Source: Paraburkholderia adhaesiva
GTDB taxonomy: Bacteria; Pseudomonadota; Gammaproteobacteria; Burkholderiales; Burkholderiaceae
DNA: 64,000 nt
Assembly (NCBI RefSeq): GCF_021390575.1
Contig: NZ_JAJEJQ010000001.1
Span: 1,216,501 to 1,280,500, forward strand
Direction of reading: 5' to 3'
Below the pieces are notes generated by a model that worked only from the letters and a program-made list of their open reading frames with translations, searched no databases and had not been told where the DNA came from. A program made the position numbers and the translations under genes. Positions 51,297 to 60,847 of this stretch are shown in pieces; the first letter of the stretch is position 1, and every line of letters begins with the position of its first letter.

Positions 51297-51704
51297 TTAC
51301 AGCGTGAAATCGTCGGATGCTTCAGGCTGGAACAGGATCTGGTCGATCCGGAGCTTTTGCTGCGCGCCGCTTGGCGGCATGAAGCGCACGGTGTCGCCGC
51401 GCTTGAGTCCGAGCAGTGCGAGACCTGCGGGTGAGAAAACGTTGAGCCGTCCGGCCTCGAAATCGGCGTTGCGCGGGTAGACGACGGTCCACGTAATCGC
51501 TTCGCCGGTTTCGTCGTTTCTCAGCGTGACTTGCGAATTCATCGTCACGATGTTCGCGGCGATTTCGCGCGACGTGACAATCTCCGAGTTTTCGAGCAAC
51601 TCGCCGAGCATGGGTTGGCGCGTGTGCGCGGTGGCGGGCTCGGCGGCGCACTTTTCGAGGCGGGCGACGTCGAGTTCGGTGAGGTGGCGGATTTTCCTGG
51701 TCAT
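51297..51704 (-). CDS. rnk: Nucleoside diphosphate kinase regulator Rnk
   Basis: A 135-residue protein of the Rnk/GreA-C type. The N-terminal coil (LTELDVARLEKC) is followed by MLGELLENSEIVTSREIAANIVTMNSQVTLRNDETGE and LNVFSPAGLALLGLKRGDTVRFMPPSG, the FKBP-like C-terminal domain of Rnk. It binds RNA polymerase and affects nucleotide metabolism. The stop codon is close to the riboswitch. Confidence 0.9.
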   Translation of the reverse strand: MTRKIRHLTELDVARLEKCAAEPATAHTRQPMLGELLENSEIVTSREIAANIVTMNSQVTLRNDETGEAITWTVVYPRNADFEAGRLNVFSPAGLALLGLKRGDTVRFMPPSGAQQKLRIDQILFQPEASDDFTL

Positions 51705-51714
51705 CGCGGTTCTC

Positions 51715-51800
51715 CTTTGTCGGCCGGAGTTAGCGCTTTAGCGCTTACTCCGGCCCCATGCAAAGCGGTCGACCCGAGTTAGCGCTTCAGCGCTTACTCT
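51715..51800 (-). repeat. Two palindromic leader elements before rnk
   Basis: First copy at 51722-51755: GGCCGGAGT then TAGCGCT opposite AGCGCTTACTCCGGCC (15 of 17 pairs). Second copy at 51776-51799: GAGTTAGCGCT opposite AGCGCTTACTC. Both are joined by CATGCAAAGCGGTCGAC. The gene-proximal end supplies CAAAGGAG as rnk's ribosome site. Confidence 0.6.
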
Positions 51801-52329
51801 GATCCCATAGCGTACGGCGCTTTGATCCTTCATTGGGGCGTGAGTGATCGGCCCGGAGCCTGACCGAACGGCTCCGCGTAGTAGAGAACTGTTCAGGCCG
51901 GACGCCGGGCGGCGATAAGCGGGGTGGCGGTGCGGGACGGGGACGGGCGCAACGCGACGGATGTGGCTTTCCGGACGTGCACGTTCGCGCTGCAGCGAGG
52001 GCGTGGCGGTACCGGCACAGCGGAGCACAACGTCGAGTAGGGCATAACCACTGAAAGCAAAAAGAAAGGTTTGCCCATGTTAGCACGTATGCCACCTCTC
52101 GGAGGAAGCGCGCCGTCGGGCGCGCTTTCGCTTCGCGGGAAGCACGAGCTTCGACGGTGACCGCATTGGCCGAAACGGTGTGTGGCGTGTTTGGCGGCGC
52201 GGCCGTCCGCCTTTTGGCCGCTATCGCAACACGGATTTTTCATTGCGGCATCATGCCAACGAGATTCATGCGTTCCGCCGCACGCGTGCCGGGATGCCGT
52301 GAGTTCGCGTCGTCGCTCTGGGCCGTGCC
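51801..52329. other. Non-coding stretch before the EamA gene at 52330
   Basis: About 530 bases. GC-rich open frames occur on both strands but lack family features. No structure of note beyond the rnk leader repeats at the left edge. Confidence 0.35.
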
Positions 52330-53286
52330 ATGATCTCGCCTTCCCATCCGGTTTTTGGCCTCGCCCAGTCCGCGGCCAGCAAACTGTGGACGTTCTGTAG
52401 CTCGCTCCGGTTACCGCGCTCGCCCCGCGGTCGTATCACGCTATCGCTCGCGGTCGTTTATGTCGTCTGGGGTTCGACGTATCTGGGCGTGCACGTCGCG
52501 CTAGAGTCCTTTCCTCCGCTGCTGCTTTCAGGCTCGCGCAACCTGCTTGCGGGCATCGGTCTCTTCGTGTTCGCCATGCGCGGCAGGCCCGCCCGGCCGC
52601 CCCTTCTCCAGGTGCGCAACGCGGGTGTCGTCGGGGTGTTGCTAGTCGGTTTTTCAGGCGGCATGCTCGCCTACGGCATGCGCACCGTCGGCACCGGCAC
52701 AGCGGCCATGATGGTCGCGACCGTGCCGCTCTTCGCCATGGTGATTGCTGCCGCCACGGGGCATCACATTGCGCGGGCCGAATGGGTGGCGGTGGCGCTT
52801 GGGCTCGTCGGCGTTGGTGTTCTGAGCCACGGCGGGACGAGCGGGACGGCGGGCGGTTCGCTCGCGGTCCTGTGCGGCGCGCTGTTCTGGGCGATCGGCG
52901 CGCATCTGGCCGGGCGGTTAGAACTGCCGTCTGATCTGTTCCTTGCCACTGCGGTGCAGATCGGCCTTGGCGGTGCCATCTCGACGCTCGTCGCCTGGGT
53001 CAGCGGCGAGCGCATGATGACGCTGCATTTCCTGCCGGCGCTCGCTTTTATTTACCTCACGCTGGCCGGCACCATGGCTGGGTTCGTCGCGTACGGTTAC
53101 CTGATCCGGCACACGAGTCCGCTCATCGCGAGCAGTTGCATGTACGTGAATCCGGTTGTGGCGGTCGCGTTGGGAGCGTTGTTGTTGGGCGAGCCTGTGA
53201 CGACGGGCACGGTCGTCGCGATGATCCTGATTCTCGGCAGCGTCGCGCTTTCGTTCCTGTTCGACGATCGCCGTCGCGGGGGCTGA
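52330..53286 (+). CDS. EamA/DMT-family transporter
   Basis: A 318-residue, ten-helix transporter with two EamA repeats (LAVVYVVWGSTYLGVHVALESFPPLLLSGSRNLLAG, later AGTMAGFVAYGYLIRHTSPLIASSCMYVNPVVAVALGALLLGE). YedA-like exporters have this start. The first 30 residues are a basic cytoplasmic leader and the true start may be slightly downstream. Substrate unknown. Confidence 0.85.
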   Translation: MISPSHPVFGLAQSAASKLWTFCSSLRLPRSPRGRITLSLAVVYVVWGSTYLGVHVALESFPPLLLSGSRNLLAGIGLFVFAMRGRPARPPLLQVRNAGVVGVLLVGFSGGMLAYGMRTVGTGTAAMMVATVPLFAMVIAAATGHHIARAEWVAVALGLVGVGVLSHGGTSGTAGGSLAVLCGALFWAIGAHLAGRLELPSDLFLATAVQIGLGGAISTLVAWVSGERMMTLHFLPALAFIYLTLAGTMAGFVAYGYLIRHTSPLIASSCMYVNPVVAVALGALLLGEPVTTGTVVAMILILGSVALSFLFDDRRRGG

Positions 53287-53412
53287 CGCCTCGTGCCTGA
53301 TGCCGCTCGTGCGGTAAAACTGCGGGGCTGCAACAACGCTTCATAAGCAGCGCAGGTGCACGAGCGCGCCTGCACGCGCTATGCGGCTGGCTAATCCGTT
53401 GGCCGATAGCGC

Positions 53413-54624
53413 TTACGTTGCCTGCGCGCCTTGCCCGGCGTCGGGGCGCATGCCGAGGTGAACCACGCCCGCGAGCGCGGTGAACGCAAGCCCGGCTGCA
53501 CAGACGCCGAGCCAGCCGAACGCATGCCACGTTGCCGCGCCGATCGCGGAGCCGATGGCGCCGCCGATGAAGTACGCGACCAGGTACACCGTATTGACCC
53601 GGCTGCGCGCCTCGGGGCGCAACGCGTAGATGCGCGACTGGTTCGATATCTGCGCGGCCTGCACGCCGACATCGAGCACGATCACGCCGATCGCGAGGCC
53701 GGCGAGGCTCTTGCCCGAAAACGAAAAGATGAGGAACGCGAGCACGACGAGCACGAGCGCGAACGTGATGATGGCGCGCGGGCCGCGCTTGTCGGCAAAA
53801 CGTCCCGCGATCGGCGCCACGAGAGCGCCCCCGGCACCGACGATGCCAAAAAGCCCGGCCGCCTGCGGCCCCAGGTGGAACGGCGCGCCGGCGAGCAGCA
53901 GCGCGAGCACCGTCCAGAACATGCTGAATGCGCCGAACAGGAAGGCGCCGGTGGCCGCGGCTTCGCGCAGGCCGCGCAGCTCGACGGTGAGGTGCCACAT
54001 CGAAACGAGCAGCTTGCCGTAGCTGAGCGTGGACGTGGGCCGGCTGCGTGGCAGCTTCAGAACGACGACTACCGCAAGCCCGAGCAGCACGACGATCGTG
54101 GAGCCGAACACGGCGCGCCAGCCGAAGTACTGACCGATGAAGCCGGCGGCCGTTCGCGCGAGCAGGATGCCGATCAGGAGGCCGCTCATGACGGTGCCCA
54201 CGGCGTGGCCGCGCGCCTCGGGCGGCGCGAGTTCGGCGGCGAAGGGGACCGCCTGCTGCGCGATGGTCGAGAGCACGCCGATTGCGAGGCTCGCGCCGAT
54301 CAGCACGGTGAGCGTCGGTGCCGTGGCCGCGACGAAGAGCGCGACACAGACGCCTGCGATCTGCAGCAGGATCAGGCGGCGGCGGTCGAAGCGGTCGCCG
54401 AGCGGCGCGAGCAACAGCATCCCGGAGGCGTAGCCGAGCTGGGTCGCGGCGGGCACTGCACCGATCCACGCGGCACCTGCGGGGAAGGTCTGGTGGAAGT
54501 CGTCGAGTAGCGGCTGGTTGTAGTAGATGCTCGCGACCGAAACGCCCGCGATGATCGCGAGCAGGATGAGGAGGCTTGAGAGCGACTGGCCGTTGCCGGC
54601 AGGCGCGGAATCGGATACGGACAT
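53413..54624 (-). CDS. MFS transporter (YnfM/sugar-efflux-like)
   Basis: A 403-residue, 12-helix MFS protein. ASIYYNQPLLDDFHQTFPAGAAWIGAVPAATQLGYASGMLLLAPLGDRFDRRRLI contains the MFS motif A (GDRFDRR); LFGIVGAGGALVAPIAGRFADKRG repeats it in the second half. Proteins with SIYYNQPLL are predicted efflux pumps. It follows the metallophosphoesterase but is separated by 170 bases, so it is probably a separate unit. Confidence 0.85.
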   Translation of the reverse strand: MSVSDSAPAGNGQSLSSLLILLAIIAGVSVASIYYNQPLLDDFHQTFPAGAAWIGAVPAATQLGYASGMLLLAPLGDRFDRRRLILLQIAGVCVALFVAATAPTLTVLIGASLAIGVLSTIAQQAVPFAAELAPPEARGHAVGTVMSGLLIGILLARTAAGFIGQYFGWRAVFGSTIVVLLGLAVVVVLKLPRSRPTSTLSYGKLLVSMWHLTVELRGLREAAATGAFLFGAFSMFWTVLALLLAGAPFHLGPQAAGLFGIVGAGGALVAPIAGRFADKRGPRAIITFALVLVVLAFLIFSFSGKSLAGLAIGVIVLDVGVQAAQISNQSRIYALRPEARSRVNTVYLVAYFIGGAIGSAIGAATWHAFGWLGVCAAGLAFTALAGVVHLGMRPDAGQGAQAT

Positions 54625-54796
54625 GGAGTCTGGATGGAACGTGCGGCGCCCGGAGAGACGAAAGGCGGGAATCGAGGGAGCCGATCATACCGGAGCGAGG
54701 CCGATCGTGCTGGCGGGGGTGGGGGCAGCGGCGTGTGCAATGCGCGAACGGCGGCGTTCGCGCGCGTCAGGGCTGCCTCCGGCGCTCGCAGCCTGC

Positions 54797-55624
54797 TCAG
54801 ACGATCAGTTCGCCCGAAGATTCGTGAAACGGGTATGGTCCATCGGATCCATCGACGTACGCGTGGTGCGTGACGACGCCGCTGTGCGAATCGTAGCGAT
54901 GCAGTGCGAACGCGGGTGGTTCGAGCGTGAACGTGGACGGCGCGTCGGCCGAGAGATCGAGTGTCACCTGATGCGCGGGCGCCGGCACCGCCGAAGCGAT
55001 CGTGCCGCCGAAGCGCGCGAACATCGGCCGATGCACGTGGCCGCAGATTACGCGCTCGACGTTCGGGTGTCGCGCGATCAGCGCTTCCAGTGCCTTGGCC
55101 GCGTGCGCGTCGAGCCGGATCGCGTCCATGTGGCCAATGCCGCAATCGAACGGCGGGTGATGCAACGCGACGATCACAGGACGCGTGCGCGCAGCGTCGA
55201 GTTGTGTCTCGAGCCACGCGAGTCGCGCCTCGCATAGCGTGCCTGCGCTTTGCCCCGGCTGCATGGAATCGAGCGCAATCAGGCGCACGTCACCAATGTC
55301 TGCGGTGTATTGCACGAACTCGCCGCCGACACGCAGTTCGGCGCGTTCCGGAAAAACTTCGCGCAGCGCTTCACGACCATCGTGGTTTCCGATCAGCAAC
55401 CAGTACGGAATCTCCAGCGTGGCGAGCAGCGTTTTGAGGTGACGGTATTCGTCGGCATTGCCGCAATCGACGAGATCGCCGGTCATGACGACCGCGTCCG
55501 GGCGCGGCACGAGCGCGTTCAGCCGCGCGATCGTGCGCTCAAGGCTCGCGGCCGTATCTACGCGCCGGTAGGCAAGCGCGCCGGGTTGTTTGATGTGCAG
55601 GTCGCTGATCTGGGCGAGCAGCAT
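54797..55624 (-). CDS. Metallophosphoesterase (phosphodiesterase, CpdA/GpdQ-like)
   Basis: A 275-residue two-metal phosphoesterase. Metal ligands appear in order: ISDLHI, MTGDLVD, LIGNHDGR, ALHHPPFD and CGHVHRP. This set is that of class III cyclic nucleotide and glycerophosphodiester phosphodiesterases. It is the last gene of the ABC-importer operon (39 bases after the ATPase), which points to hydrolysis of the imported compound, perhaps a phosphodiester, rather than cAMP signalling. Inferred. Confidence 0.85.
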   Translation of the reverse strand: MLLAQISDLHIKQPGALAYRRVDTAASLERTIARLNALVPRPDAVVMTGDLVDCGNADEYRHLKTLLATLEIPYWLLIGNHDGREALREVFPERAELRVGGEFVQYTADIGDVRLIALDSMQPGQSAGTLCEARLAWLETQLDAARTRPVIVALHHPPFDCGIGHMDAIRLDAHAAKALEALIARHPNVERVICGHVHRPMFARFGGTIASAVPAPAHQVTLDLSADAPSTFTLEPPAFALHRYDSHSGVVTHHAYVDGSDGPYPFHESSGELIV

Positions 55625-55663
55625 GGGCGTCCTCTCAAAGTAAGCGTCGATAGCGGTGAAGGT

Positions 55664-56704
55664 TCAGGCGAGGGCAATCAGCGCGTCGGGGGCGATCGAC
55701 AGGCCAACCGGCGTTCCTCGGGCCAGTTCGATACGGCCCGCCACGTCGACGATGAGCGCATCGGGTGCGGCGCCGCCAATCGTGAGCCGCGTGCGTTCGC
55801 CGAGGAATGTCGCTTGCTCGATCATCCCGCGCAGGTGCGCGGTGGCAGGCTCGGTGAGCGCGGCGTCCTCGGGGCGAAAGTACAGTTCGCTCGCGCCAGC
55901 CGTCCGCGCTGCTGTGGCGGGCACTGCGCCGCCAGTCGTATGCAGCATGCCGTCTTGCCATTGTCCTGCGATACGGTTCAGCGTGCCGACGAACTGGGCG
56001 ACCGCGCGGCTCGCCGGACGATAGTAAATCTCGCGTGGTGTGCCGATCTGCTCGATGCGGCCCGCGCTCATCACAACGACGCGGTCGCCGAGTTCCATCG
56101 CTTCGGCCTGATCGTGCGTGACGTACACGGTCGTCACACCCAGCTCGCGCAGGAGTGTGTTCATTTCGCCGCGCAAGGCGTCGCGCAGGCGTGCGTCGAG
56201 GGCCGTGAGTGGCTCGTCGAGCAGCAGCACGCGCGGGCGCGGCGCAAGTGCGCGGGCGAGCGCGACGCGCTGGCGCTGACCGCCCGAAAGCTGGTCGATG
56301 GGTTTGTCGGCGTGCGCTTCGAGACGCATCATCGCCAGCAGTTCGTTCACGCGCTGGCGCGCCGCATCGGCGGCGACCTTCTGGATCTTGAGGCCATAGC
56401 CGATGTTGCCCCGCACCGTGAGATTCGGAAAGAGCGCGTAATTCTGAAACACCATGCCGACCTTGCGGCGCTCGATGGGCAGCGCAGTGACGTCGTCGTC
56501 GCCGAATGCCACGCGTCCGCCCGCATCGGGCGTCTCGAGCCCGGCGATCAATCGCAGCGTCGTGGTCTTGCCGCAGCCGGACGGCCCGAGCAGCACGAGC
56601 GTCTCGCTTGCGCCGATCGAAAGATCGACCGGCTCGACGACGCGTGTGCCGCGATACGTTTTCGCGCAGCGCGTGAGCGTGATCGGAATGGAATCGAATT
56701 TCAT
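55664..56704 (-). CDS. ABC transporter ATP-binding protein
   Basis: A 346-residue importer ATPase with Walker A GPSGCGKTT, Q-loop VFQNYALFPN, signature LSGGQRQRVALARAL, Walker B VLLLDEPLTALD, H-loop VTHDQAEAM and a C-terminal TOBE-type domain (LYFRPEDA). It powers the two permeases just upstream; its start overlaps the second permease's stop (ATGA). The class serves iron, polyamine, phosphonate or glycerol-phosphate uptake. Confidence 0.9.
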   Translation of the reverse strand: MKFDSIPITLTRCAKTYRGTRVVEPVDLSIGASETLVLLGPSGCGKTTTLRLIAGLETPDAGGRVAFGDDDVTALPIERRKVGMVFQNYALFPNLTVRGNIGYGLKIQKVAADAARQRVNELLAMMRLEAHADKPIDQLSGGQRQRVALARALAPRPRVLLLDEPLTALDARLRDALRGEMNTLLRELGVTTVYVTHDQAEAMELGDRVVVMSAGRIEQIGTPREIYYRPASRAVAQFVGTLNRIAGQWQDGMLHTTGGAVPATAARTAGASELYFRPEDAALTEPATAHLRGMIEQATFLGERTRLTIGGAAPDALIVDVAGRIELARGTPVGLSIAPDALIALA

Positions 56705-57606
56705 CGGGAATCCTTATGACGACGCGACTTGCTTTCGAATCTTCCGCCGGACGCGTCCACGCCGAGCCACTGCATCGCCACGAGCAACGGCATCGTCATG
56801 ATGAAGAAGAGGATCGTGTAGGCGCTGCCGACCTCGATCCGGAGCGACGCGTAGGTATCGGCGAGGCCGACCGGCAGCGTCTTGGTGTCGGGCGTGTGCA
56901 GCATCCAGGTGAGATTGAATTCGCCGATGGAAAGCGTGAGCACCGCAAGCGCACCCGCGACAATGCCGGGCCGCGCGTTGGGCAGCACGATCGTGAAAAA
57001 GCGCTGGATAAAGCTCGCGCCGAGGCTCGCGGCCCCTTCCTCGAGCGTGCGCAGATTGGCCGACGCGCAAACGGCCGAAACGGGCCGCACCATGAAAGGC
57101 AGCGTGAACACCACGTGGCCGACCACGATGAACGCGGCGCTCATGCGAAACGCCGTGAAGCCGCCGTAGACCACGAGCAGCGCAAGTGCCGACGCGAGAC
57201 CCGGTAGCGCGACGGGCATGACGAGCAGTTCCTCGATCCATCGCGAGGCGCGTGTGCGACTGCGCGCAAGTGCGTAGCCGGCGGGCACGCCTGCGAAGAG
57301 CGTAATGAGGAGCGTAGCGGCGGCGACTTCGAGCGACAGGAACACGGACCCGTGATATTGCGTCCACACCTGATCGAGCCAGCGCAACGTCAAGCCGCTC
57401 GCGATTCCGCGAAAGTAGTTGACCGTGAGGCCCGCGACGATCGACATCACGACAGGCACGATCAGAAACGCGCAGGTGGCGAGCGTGACGCACCATTGCG
57501 CGCACGCGATCCAGGCGCGGGCGGAGGGTAGTGCGAAGCGGGGCGAACGGGCAGCGGGCGGCTGTTCCTGCAAATCCGGCGCAGCGGGTGTGATGAGTGA
57601 ATCCAT
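56701..57606 (-). CDS. ABC transporter permease (second)
   Basis: A 301-residue, six-helix permease from the ATG at 57606. The cytoplasmic EAA-like loop EEGAASLGASFIQRFFTIVLPNARPGI contacts the ATPase. It has the MetI-like fold (LLITLFAGVPAGYALARSRT). Pairs with the permease at 57627-58451. Confidence 0.88.
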   Translation of the reverse strand: MDSLITPAAPDLQEQPPAARSPRFALPSARAWIACAQWCVTLATCAFLIVPVVMSIVAGLTVNYFRGIASGLTLRWLDQVWTQYHGSVFLSLEVAAATLLITLFAGVPAGYALARSRTRASRWIEELLVMPVALPGLASALALLVVYGGFTAFRMSAAFIVVGHVVFTLPFMVRPVSAVCASANLRTLEEGAASLGASFIQRFFTIVLPNARPGIVAGALAVLTLSIGEFNLTWMLHTPDTKTLPVGLADTYASLRIEVGSAYTILFFIMTMPLLVAMQWLGVDASGGRFESKSRRHKDSR

Positions 57607-57626
57607 GCTGGCGTCCTCGATTTCGC

Positions 57627-58451
57627 TTACGCGGTGGCTGCGACGGCCGCGCCGGTCAGGCTGCGCGCGACCGAAAGCACGGCCCACGTCACGAGCCCGA
57701 GCACAATCGACAGACCGGCTGCCGTCACCATGTTCGCGTTGAGCGTGAACTCGGAGTAGATGGTCATCGGCAGGACGTCGATGTCGGTAGCGAGCGTGAA
57801 TGCCGTGCCGAACGCGCCCATTGCCGTCGCGAAGCACACGGCGCCTGCTGCGATCAGGCCGGGCGCGAGCGCGGGCAAAATGACGTCGCACAGAACGCGC
57901 CAGGACGAGGCGCCGAGCGAACGTGCCGCTTCCTCGAGCGACGTGTCGAGCTGCGTCGCGCAGGCCATCACGGTCACGATCACACGTGGAATGGAAAAGT
58001 ACAGATAACCCGCGAAGAGTCCGGCCATCGAGTAGGCGAATACCCAGCGCTCGCCGGTCAGTCGCAGCGACAGGGCGCCGATCAACCCCTGGCGTCCCGC
58101 GAGCATGATCACCATGAAGCCGACTACAACACCCGGAAACGCGAGCGGAAACGTAAGCAGCGCAAGCAGCGCGCGGCGCCCGGCAAACTGGCGCCGTGCG
58201 AGCGGCAGCCCGCAGATCGTCGAGATCACCAGCGTCGCTGCCGTGACCGCTGCAGAAAGCAGGATCGTCGCGAAGAGGCTCCTCATATAACGGCCATTCG
58301 TGAGCAGAGCGCGATAAGTCTCAACGAAATGACCATCCGCGCTCACCTGGACGAGCGAGACCATCGGTAGCAGCCAGAACGCGAGGAAGATCGCGAGCGC
58401 GGGCGCGACGAGCGCCACGCGCCAGCGCAGCGGAAACGTGAGGTCGTGCAT
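57627..58451 (-). CDS. ABC transporter permease (first)
   Basis: A 274-residue, six-helix permease from the ATG at 58451. The EAA loop reads LEEAARSLGASSWRVLCDVILPALAPGL. It lies 14 bases after the binding-protein gene and 20 before the next permease, a tight operon. Confidence 0.88.
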   Translation of the reverse strand: MHDLTFPLRWRVALVAPALAIFLAFWLLPMVSLVQVSADGHFVETYRALLTNGRYMRSLFATILLSAAVTAATLVISTICGLPLARRQFAGRRALLALLTFPLAFPGVVVGFMVIMLAGRQGLIGALSLRLTGERWVFAYSMAGLFAGYLYFSIPRVIVTVMACATQLDTSLEEAARSLGASSWRVLCDVILPALAPGLIAAGAVCFATAMGAFGTAFTLATDIDVLPMTIYSEFTLNANMVTAAGLSIVLGLVTWAVLSVARSLTGAAVAATA

Positions 58452-58465
58452 GAAGGTTCGCGGGA

Positions 58466-59572
58466 TCAGTGCATGATCTGCAGGTAGCGTTCGCCGAATG
58501 CCTGCTGCTGCGCAGCCATCTTCGCAAAGTCGACCGGCTTCGCGCGCGCGTAGTCGCTTGCGGGCAGGAATTTCGTGGCGGCCTCGGGCGACAGTGCGCT
58601 CGCGCGAACCGGACGCAGATACGCGTTGGCCCACAGCTTCTGGCCTTCGTCGGAGAGCACGAAGTCGAGCACCTTCTTGCCGTTGTCGGCATGCGGGCCA
58701 TTCTTCACGAGGCTCATCACGTACGGCACCGAAATCGTGCCTTCCTTCGGAATCACGAATTCGACGTTGGCGTGATCCTTGTACTTCGCGCGATAGGCGT
58801 CGAAGTCGTAGTCGAGCAGGATTGGAATCTCACCAGAGAGCACGCGCGCATAGGCGGTCTGCTTCGGCACGATCGGCTGGTTTGCCTTGAGTTTGCCGAA
58901 CCACTCGAAGGCCGGCTGGAAGTTGTCGAGCGTGCCGCCGAGCGTGAGATTCACGGCCACTGCACCCGCATAGCCTACGAACGCGCTCGACGGATCGAGG
59001 TAGCCGATCATGCCTTTGTACTCGGGCTTGAGCAGGTCGGCCCACGAACGCGGCACCGGCTTGCCTTCGAGCGCATCTTTGTTCACGAAGAAGCCCAGCG
59101 TGCCCGAATGGATCGCAAACCAGTAACCCTGGGGGTCCTTAAGATCGGTCGGAATGTCGTCCCAGTGCGCGGGCTTGTATGGTGCGATCACGCCCTTGTC
59201 CTTCGCCTGGAACGCCGACGAGACACCCAGATACACGACGTCCGCGACCGGACTCTTCTCTTCGGCCATCAGTTGCGCGATTGACTGGCCCGAGTTCTTG
59301 TTGTCGAACGGCACGCGAATGCCGGTCTTCTGCTGGATCGCCTGGATCTGGCTCGCCCAGTCGGCCCATTCGGGCGGGCAGTTGTAGCAGATGGCGGTTT
59401 GCTCGGCGTGGGCCGTGGCGGGCACCACGAAGCCGGCGGCAAGCGAGATCGACACGGCAACTGCGAACGGCAGCGCACGCGATGCTCGCTTGAACGGGAC
59501 CGCAAGCGCGCGCAGGGCGGCGCCAACAGAAGCGCCGGAAAGCGAACCGGCAAAAGCGAATCGTCGAGTCAA
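58466..59572 (-). CDS. ABC transporter substrate-binding protein (PotD/AfuA-like)
   Basis: A 368-residue periplasmic protein. The start is most likely TTG at 59572 with GGAG nearby, since no ATG gives a signal peptide. The leader ends at AHA, and the mature part is EQTAICYNCPPEWADWASQIQ. The body (NSGQSIAQLMAEEKSPVADVVYLG, then GYWFAIHSGTLGFFVNKDAL) is the class that binds iron, polyamines, phosphonates or phosphodiesters. Two mature cysteines (C-Y-N-C) are unusual and may form a disulfide. First structural gene of the operon. Confidence 0.88.
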   Translation of the reverse strand: MTRRFAFAGSLSGASVGAALRALAVPFKRASRALPFAVAVSISLAAGFVVPATAHAEQTAICYNCPPEWADWASQIQAIQQKTGIRVPFDNKNSGQSIAQLMAEEKSPVADVVYLGVSSAFQAKDKGVIAPYKPAHWDDIPTDLKDPQGYWFAIHSGTLGFFVNKDALEGKPVPRSWADLLKPEYKGMIGYLDPSSAFVGYAGAVAVNLTLGGTLDNFQPAFEWFGKLKANQPIVPKQTAYARVLSGEIPILLDYDFDAYRAKYKDHANVEFVIPKEGTISVPYVMSLVKNGPHADNGKKVLDFVLSDEGQKLWANAYLRPVRASALSPEAATKFLPASDYARAKPVDFAKMAAQQQAFGERYLQIMH

Positions 59573-59650
59573 GGCGGGTCTCCAGACTGGTTGAAAAACG
59601 GTTGTGTGGGATGTGACTCCCGCTTTCTGGCTTGTGCGGCGTTTAAGGCG

Positions 59651-60724
59651 TCACGGGAAATCGACATCATCGCCGTCGCGTGCCTTGTTCGCGGCATGGA
59701 CAGCGTGGACGAGCGGCGCGTTCGCGATCGCCGCGATCGTGCCGCCTTCGCGCAGCGTGTGCGGCAGCGTGAACCCGAGCGATGCGCTCGCATGCTCGCC
59801 ACCGATGCGTGCCATCAACTGCTGCCACGCGGACCGCCCGATCGCGCGGTTCGGCGTGCAGATGCTCGCGAGCGGCGGCGCGAGCAACTCGCCTACGGTG
59901 AGGCCGTCGAAGCCGAGGATCGACATGTCGTGCGGCACGCGCATGTGTACGCGGCGCAGGCCGCGCATCACCACCATCGCCAGCAGGTCGTTGCTGCAGA
60001 AGAGGGCAGTGGGACGCTGCGGGCCGCTCGTCAGATGAGCGAGCACCGAGGGCGCGAGTTCGTCGGCGTTGAAGTCGATTTCGAGCGGGGGCGCGGGAAT
60101 GAGTCCCGCCTGCCGCATCGCGAGCGAGTAGCCCGCGTGGCGCTGGCGCGCGCGGTCGGATGCCGACAGGCGGCCTGCCAGCATCAGAATGCGTCGATGG
60201 CCATGAGCAATCAGCATGCGCACGCCGTCGCTCGCGGCCTGATGGTTGTCGACCGACACCGATGGGCGGCGTTTCGTGTCGTTGTGCATCAGCACGTAGA
60301 GCGGGCCGTTGTCGTCGAGTTCGTCGAGCAGGGGATGCGTATCGGCATCGGTCACGGTCAGGATCAGGCCTTCGACGCGTTGCGCGCGCAACGTTTCTAT
60401 CGCACGGCGTTCACGCTGCTCGTCATATAGCGTGGTCATCAGCATGAGCCGGAAGCCTTGCGCGGCGGCGAGTTCGTCGATCCCCTGCAGGCATTCCGTG
60501 AACACGGGATTCGCCAGCGTGGGCAGTACCACGCCGATGAGCCGCGTGCGCTCGCCGCGCAACTGGCGGCCGAGGGGGCTCGGGTGGAACTTGAGCGCGT
60601 CGATGGCTTCGCGCACCTTGGCGAGCGTGACGGGATTGACCGTGTGGGGCGCGTTGATCGCCCTTGACACGGTGGCGATCGAGAATCCGGCGTGTGCAGC
60701 GACATCCTTGATGGTTGGTGTCAT
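59651..60724 (-). CDS. LacI-family regulator of the ABC/phosphoesterase operon
   Basis: A 357-residue regulator. The HTH is TIKDVAAHAGFSIATVSRAINAPHTVNPVT; the effector domain includes LIGVVLPTLANPVFTECLQGIDE and ILGFDGLTVGELLAPPL. A perfect 12-bp palindrome (60744-60755) precedes its ATG, giving autoregulation. It is 79 bases upstream of the binding-protein gene on the same strand and probably governs the operon. Confidence 0.9.
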   Translation of the reverse strand: MTPTIKDVAAHAGFSIATVSRAINAPHTVNPVTLAKVREAIDALKFHPSPLGRQLRGERTRLIGVVLPTLANPVFTECLQGIDELAAAQGFRLMLMTTLYDEQRERRAIETLRAQRVEGLILTVTDADTHPLLDELDDNGPLYVLMHNDTKRRPSVSVDNHQAASDGVRMLIAHGHRRILMLAGRLSASDRARQRHAGYSLAMRQAGLIPAPPLEIDFNADELAPSVLAHLTSGPQRPTALFCSNDLLAMVVMRGLRRVHMRVPHDMSILGFDGLTVGELLAPPLASICTPNRAIGRSAWQQLMARIGGEHASASLGFTLPHTLREGGTIAAIANAPLVHAVHAANKARDGDDVDFP

Positions 60725-60743
60725 GCGTGCGTCCCCGGGCGTT

Positions 60744-60755
60744 GAAAACGTTTTC
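60744..60755. promoter_or_regulatory. LacI-type operator GAAAACGTTTTC
   Basis: A perfect 12-bp palindrome with the ACGT core, 19 bases before the LacI gene's ATG at 60724. Confidence 0.65.
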
Positions 60756-60847
60756 GATGGCCGGATTATGGAAACCGCATGTTACGGTTCGATGACGGCT
60801 CGAGTTTGGGGAGGGAGTGGGGCAATGGTAGAATCGCGTCCGCCCTT

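Noticed and set aside
51738..52243. Several minus-strand frames between rnk and the EamA gene
   Set aside because: Proline/arginine-rich, no ribosome site, part of the repeat leader or spacer.
53123..54688. 521-residue Arg-rich minus-strand frame
   Set aside because: Same strand as the MFS gene but a different frame, with extreme Arg content; the MFS frame is the real one.
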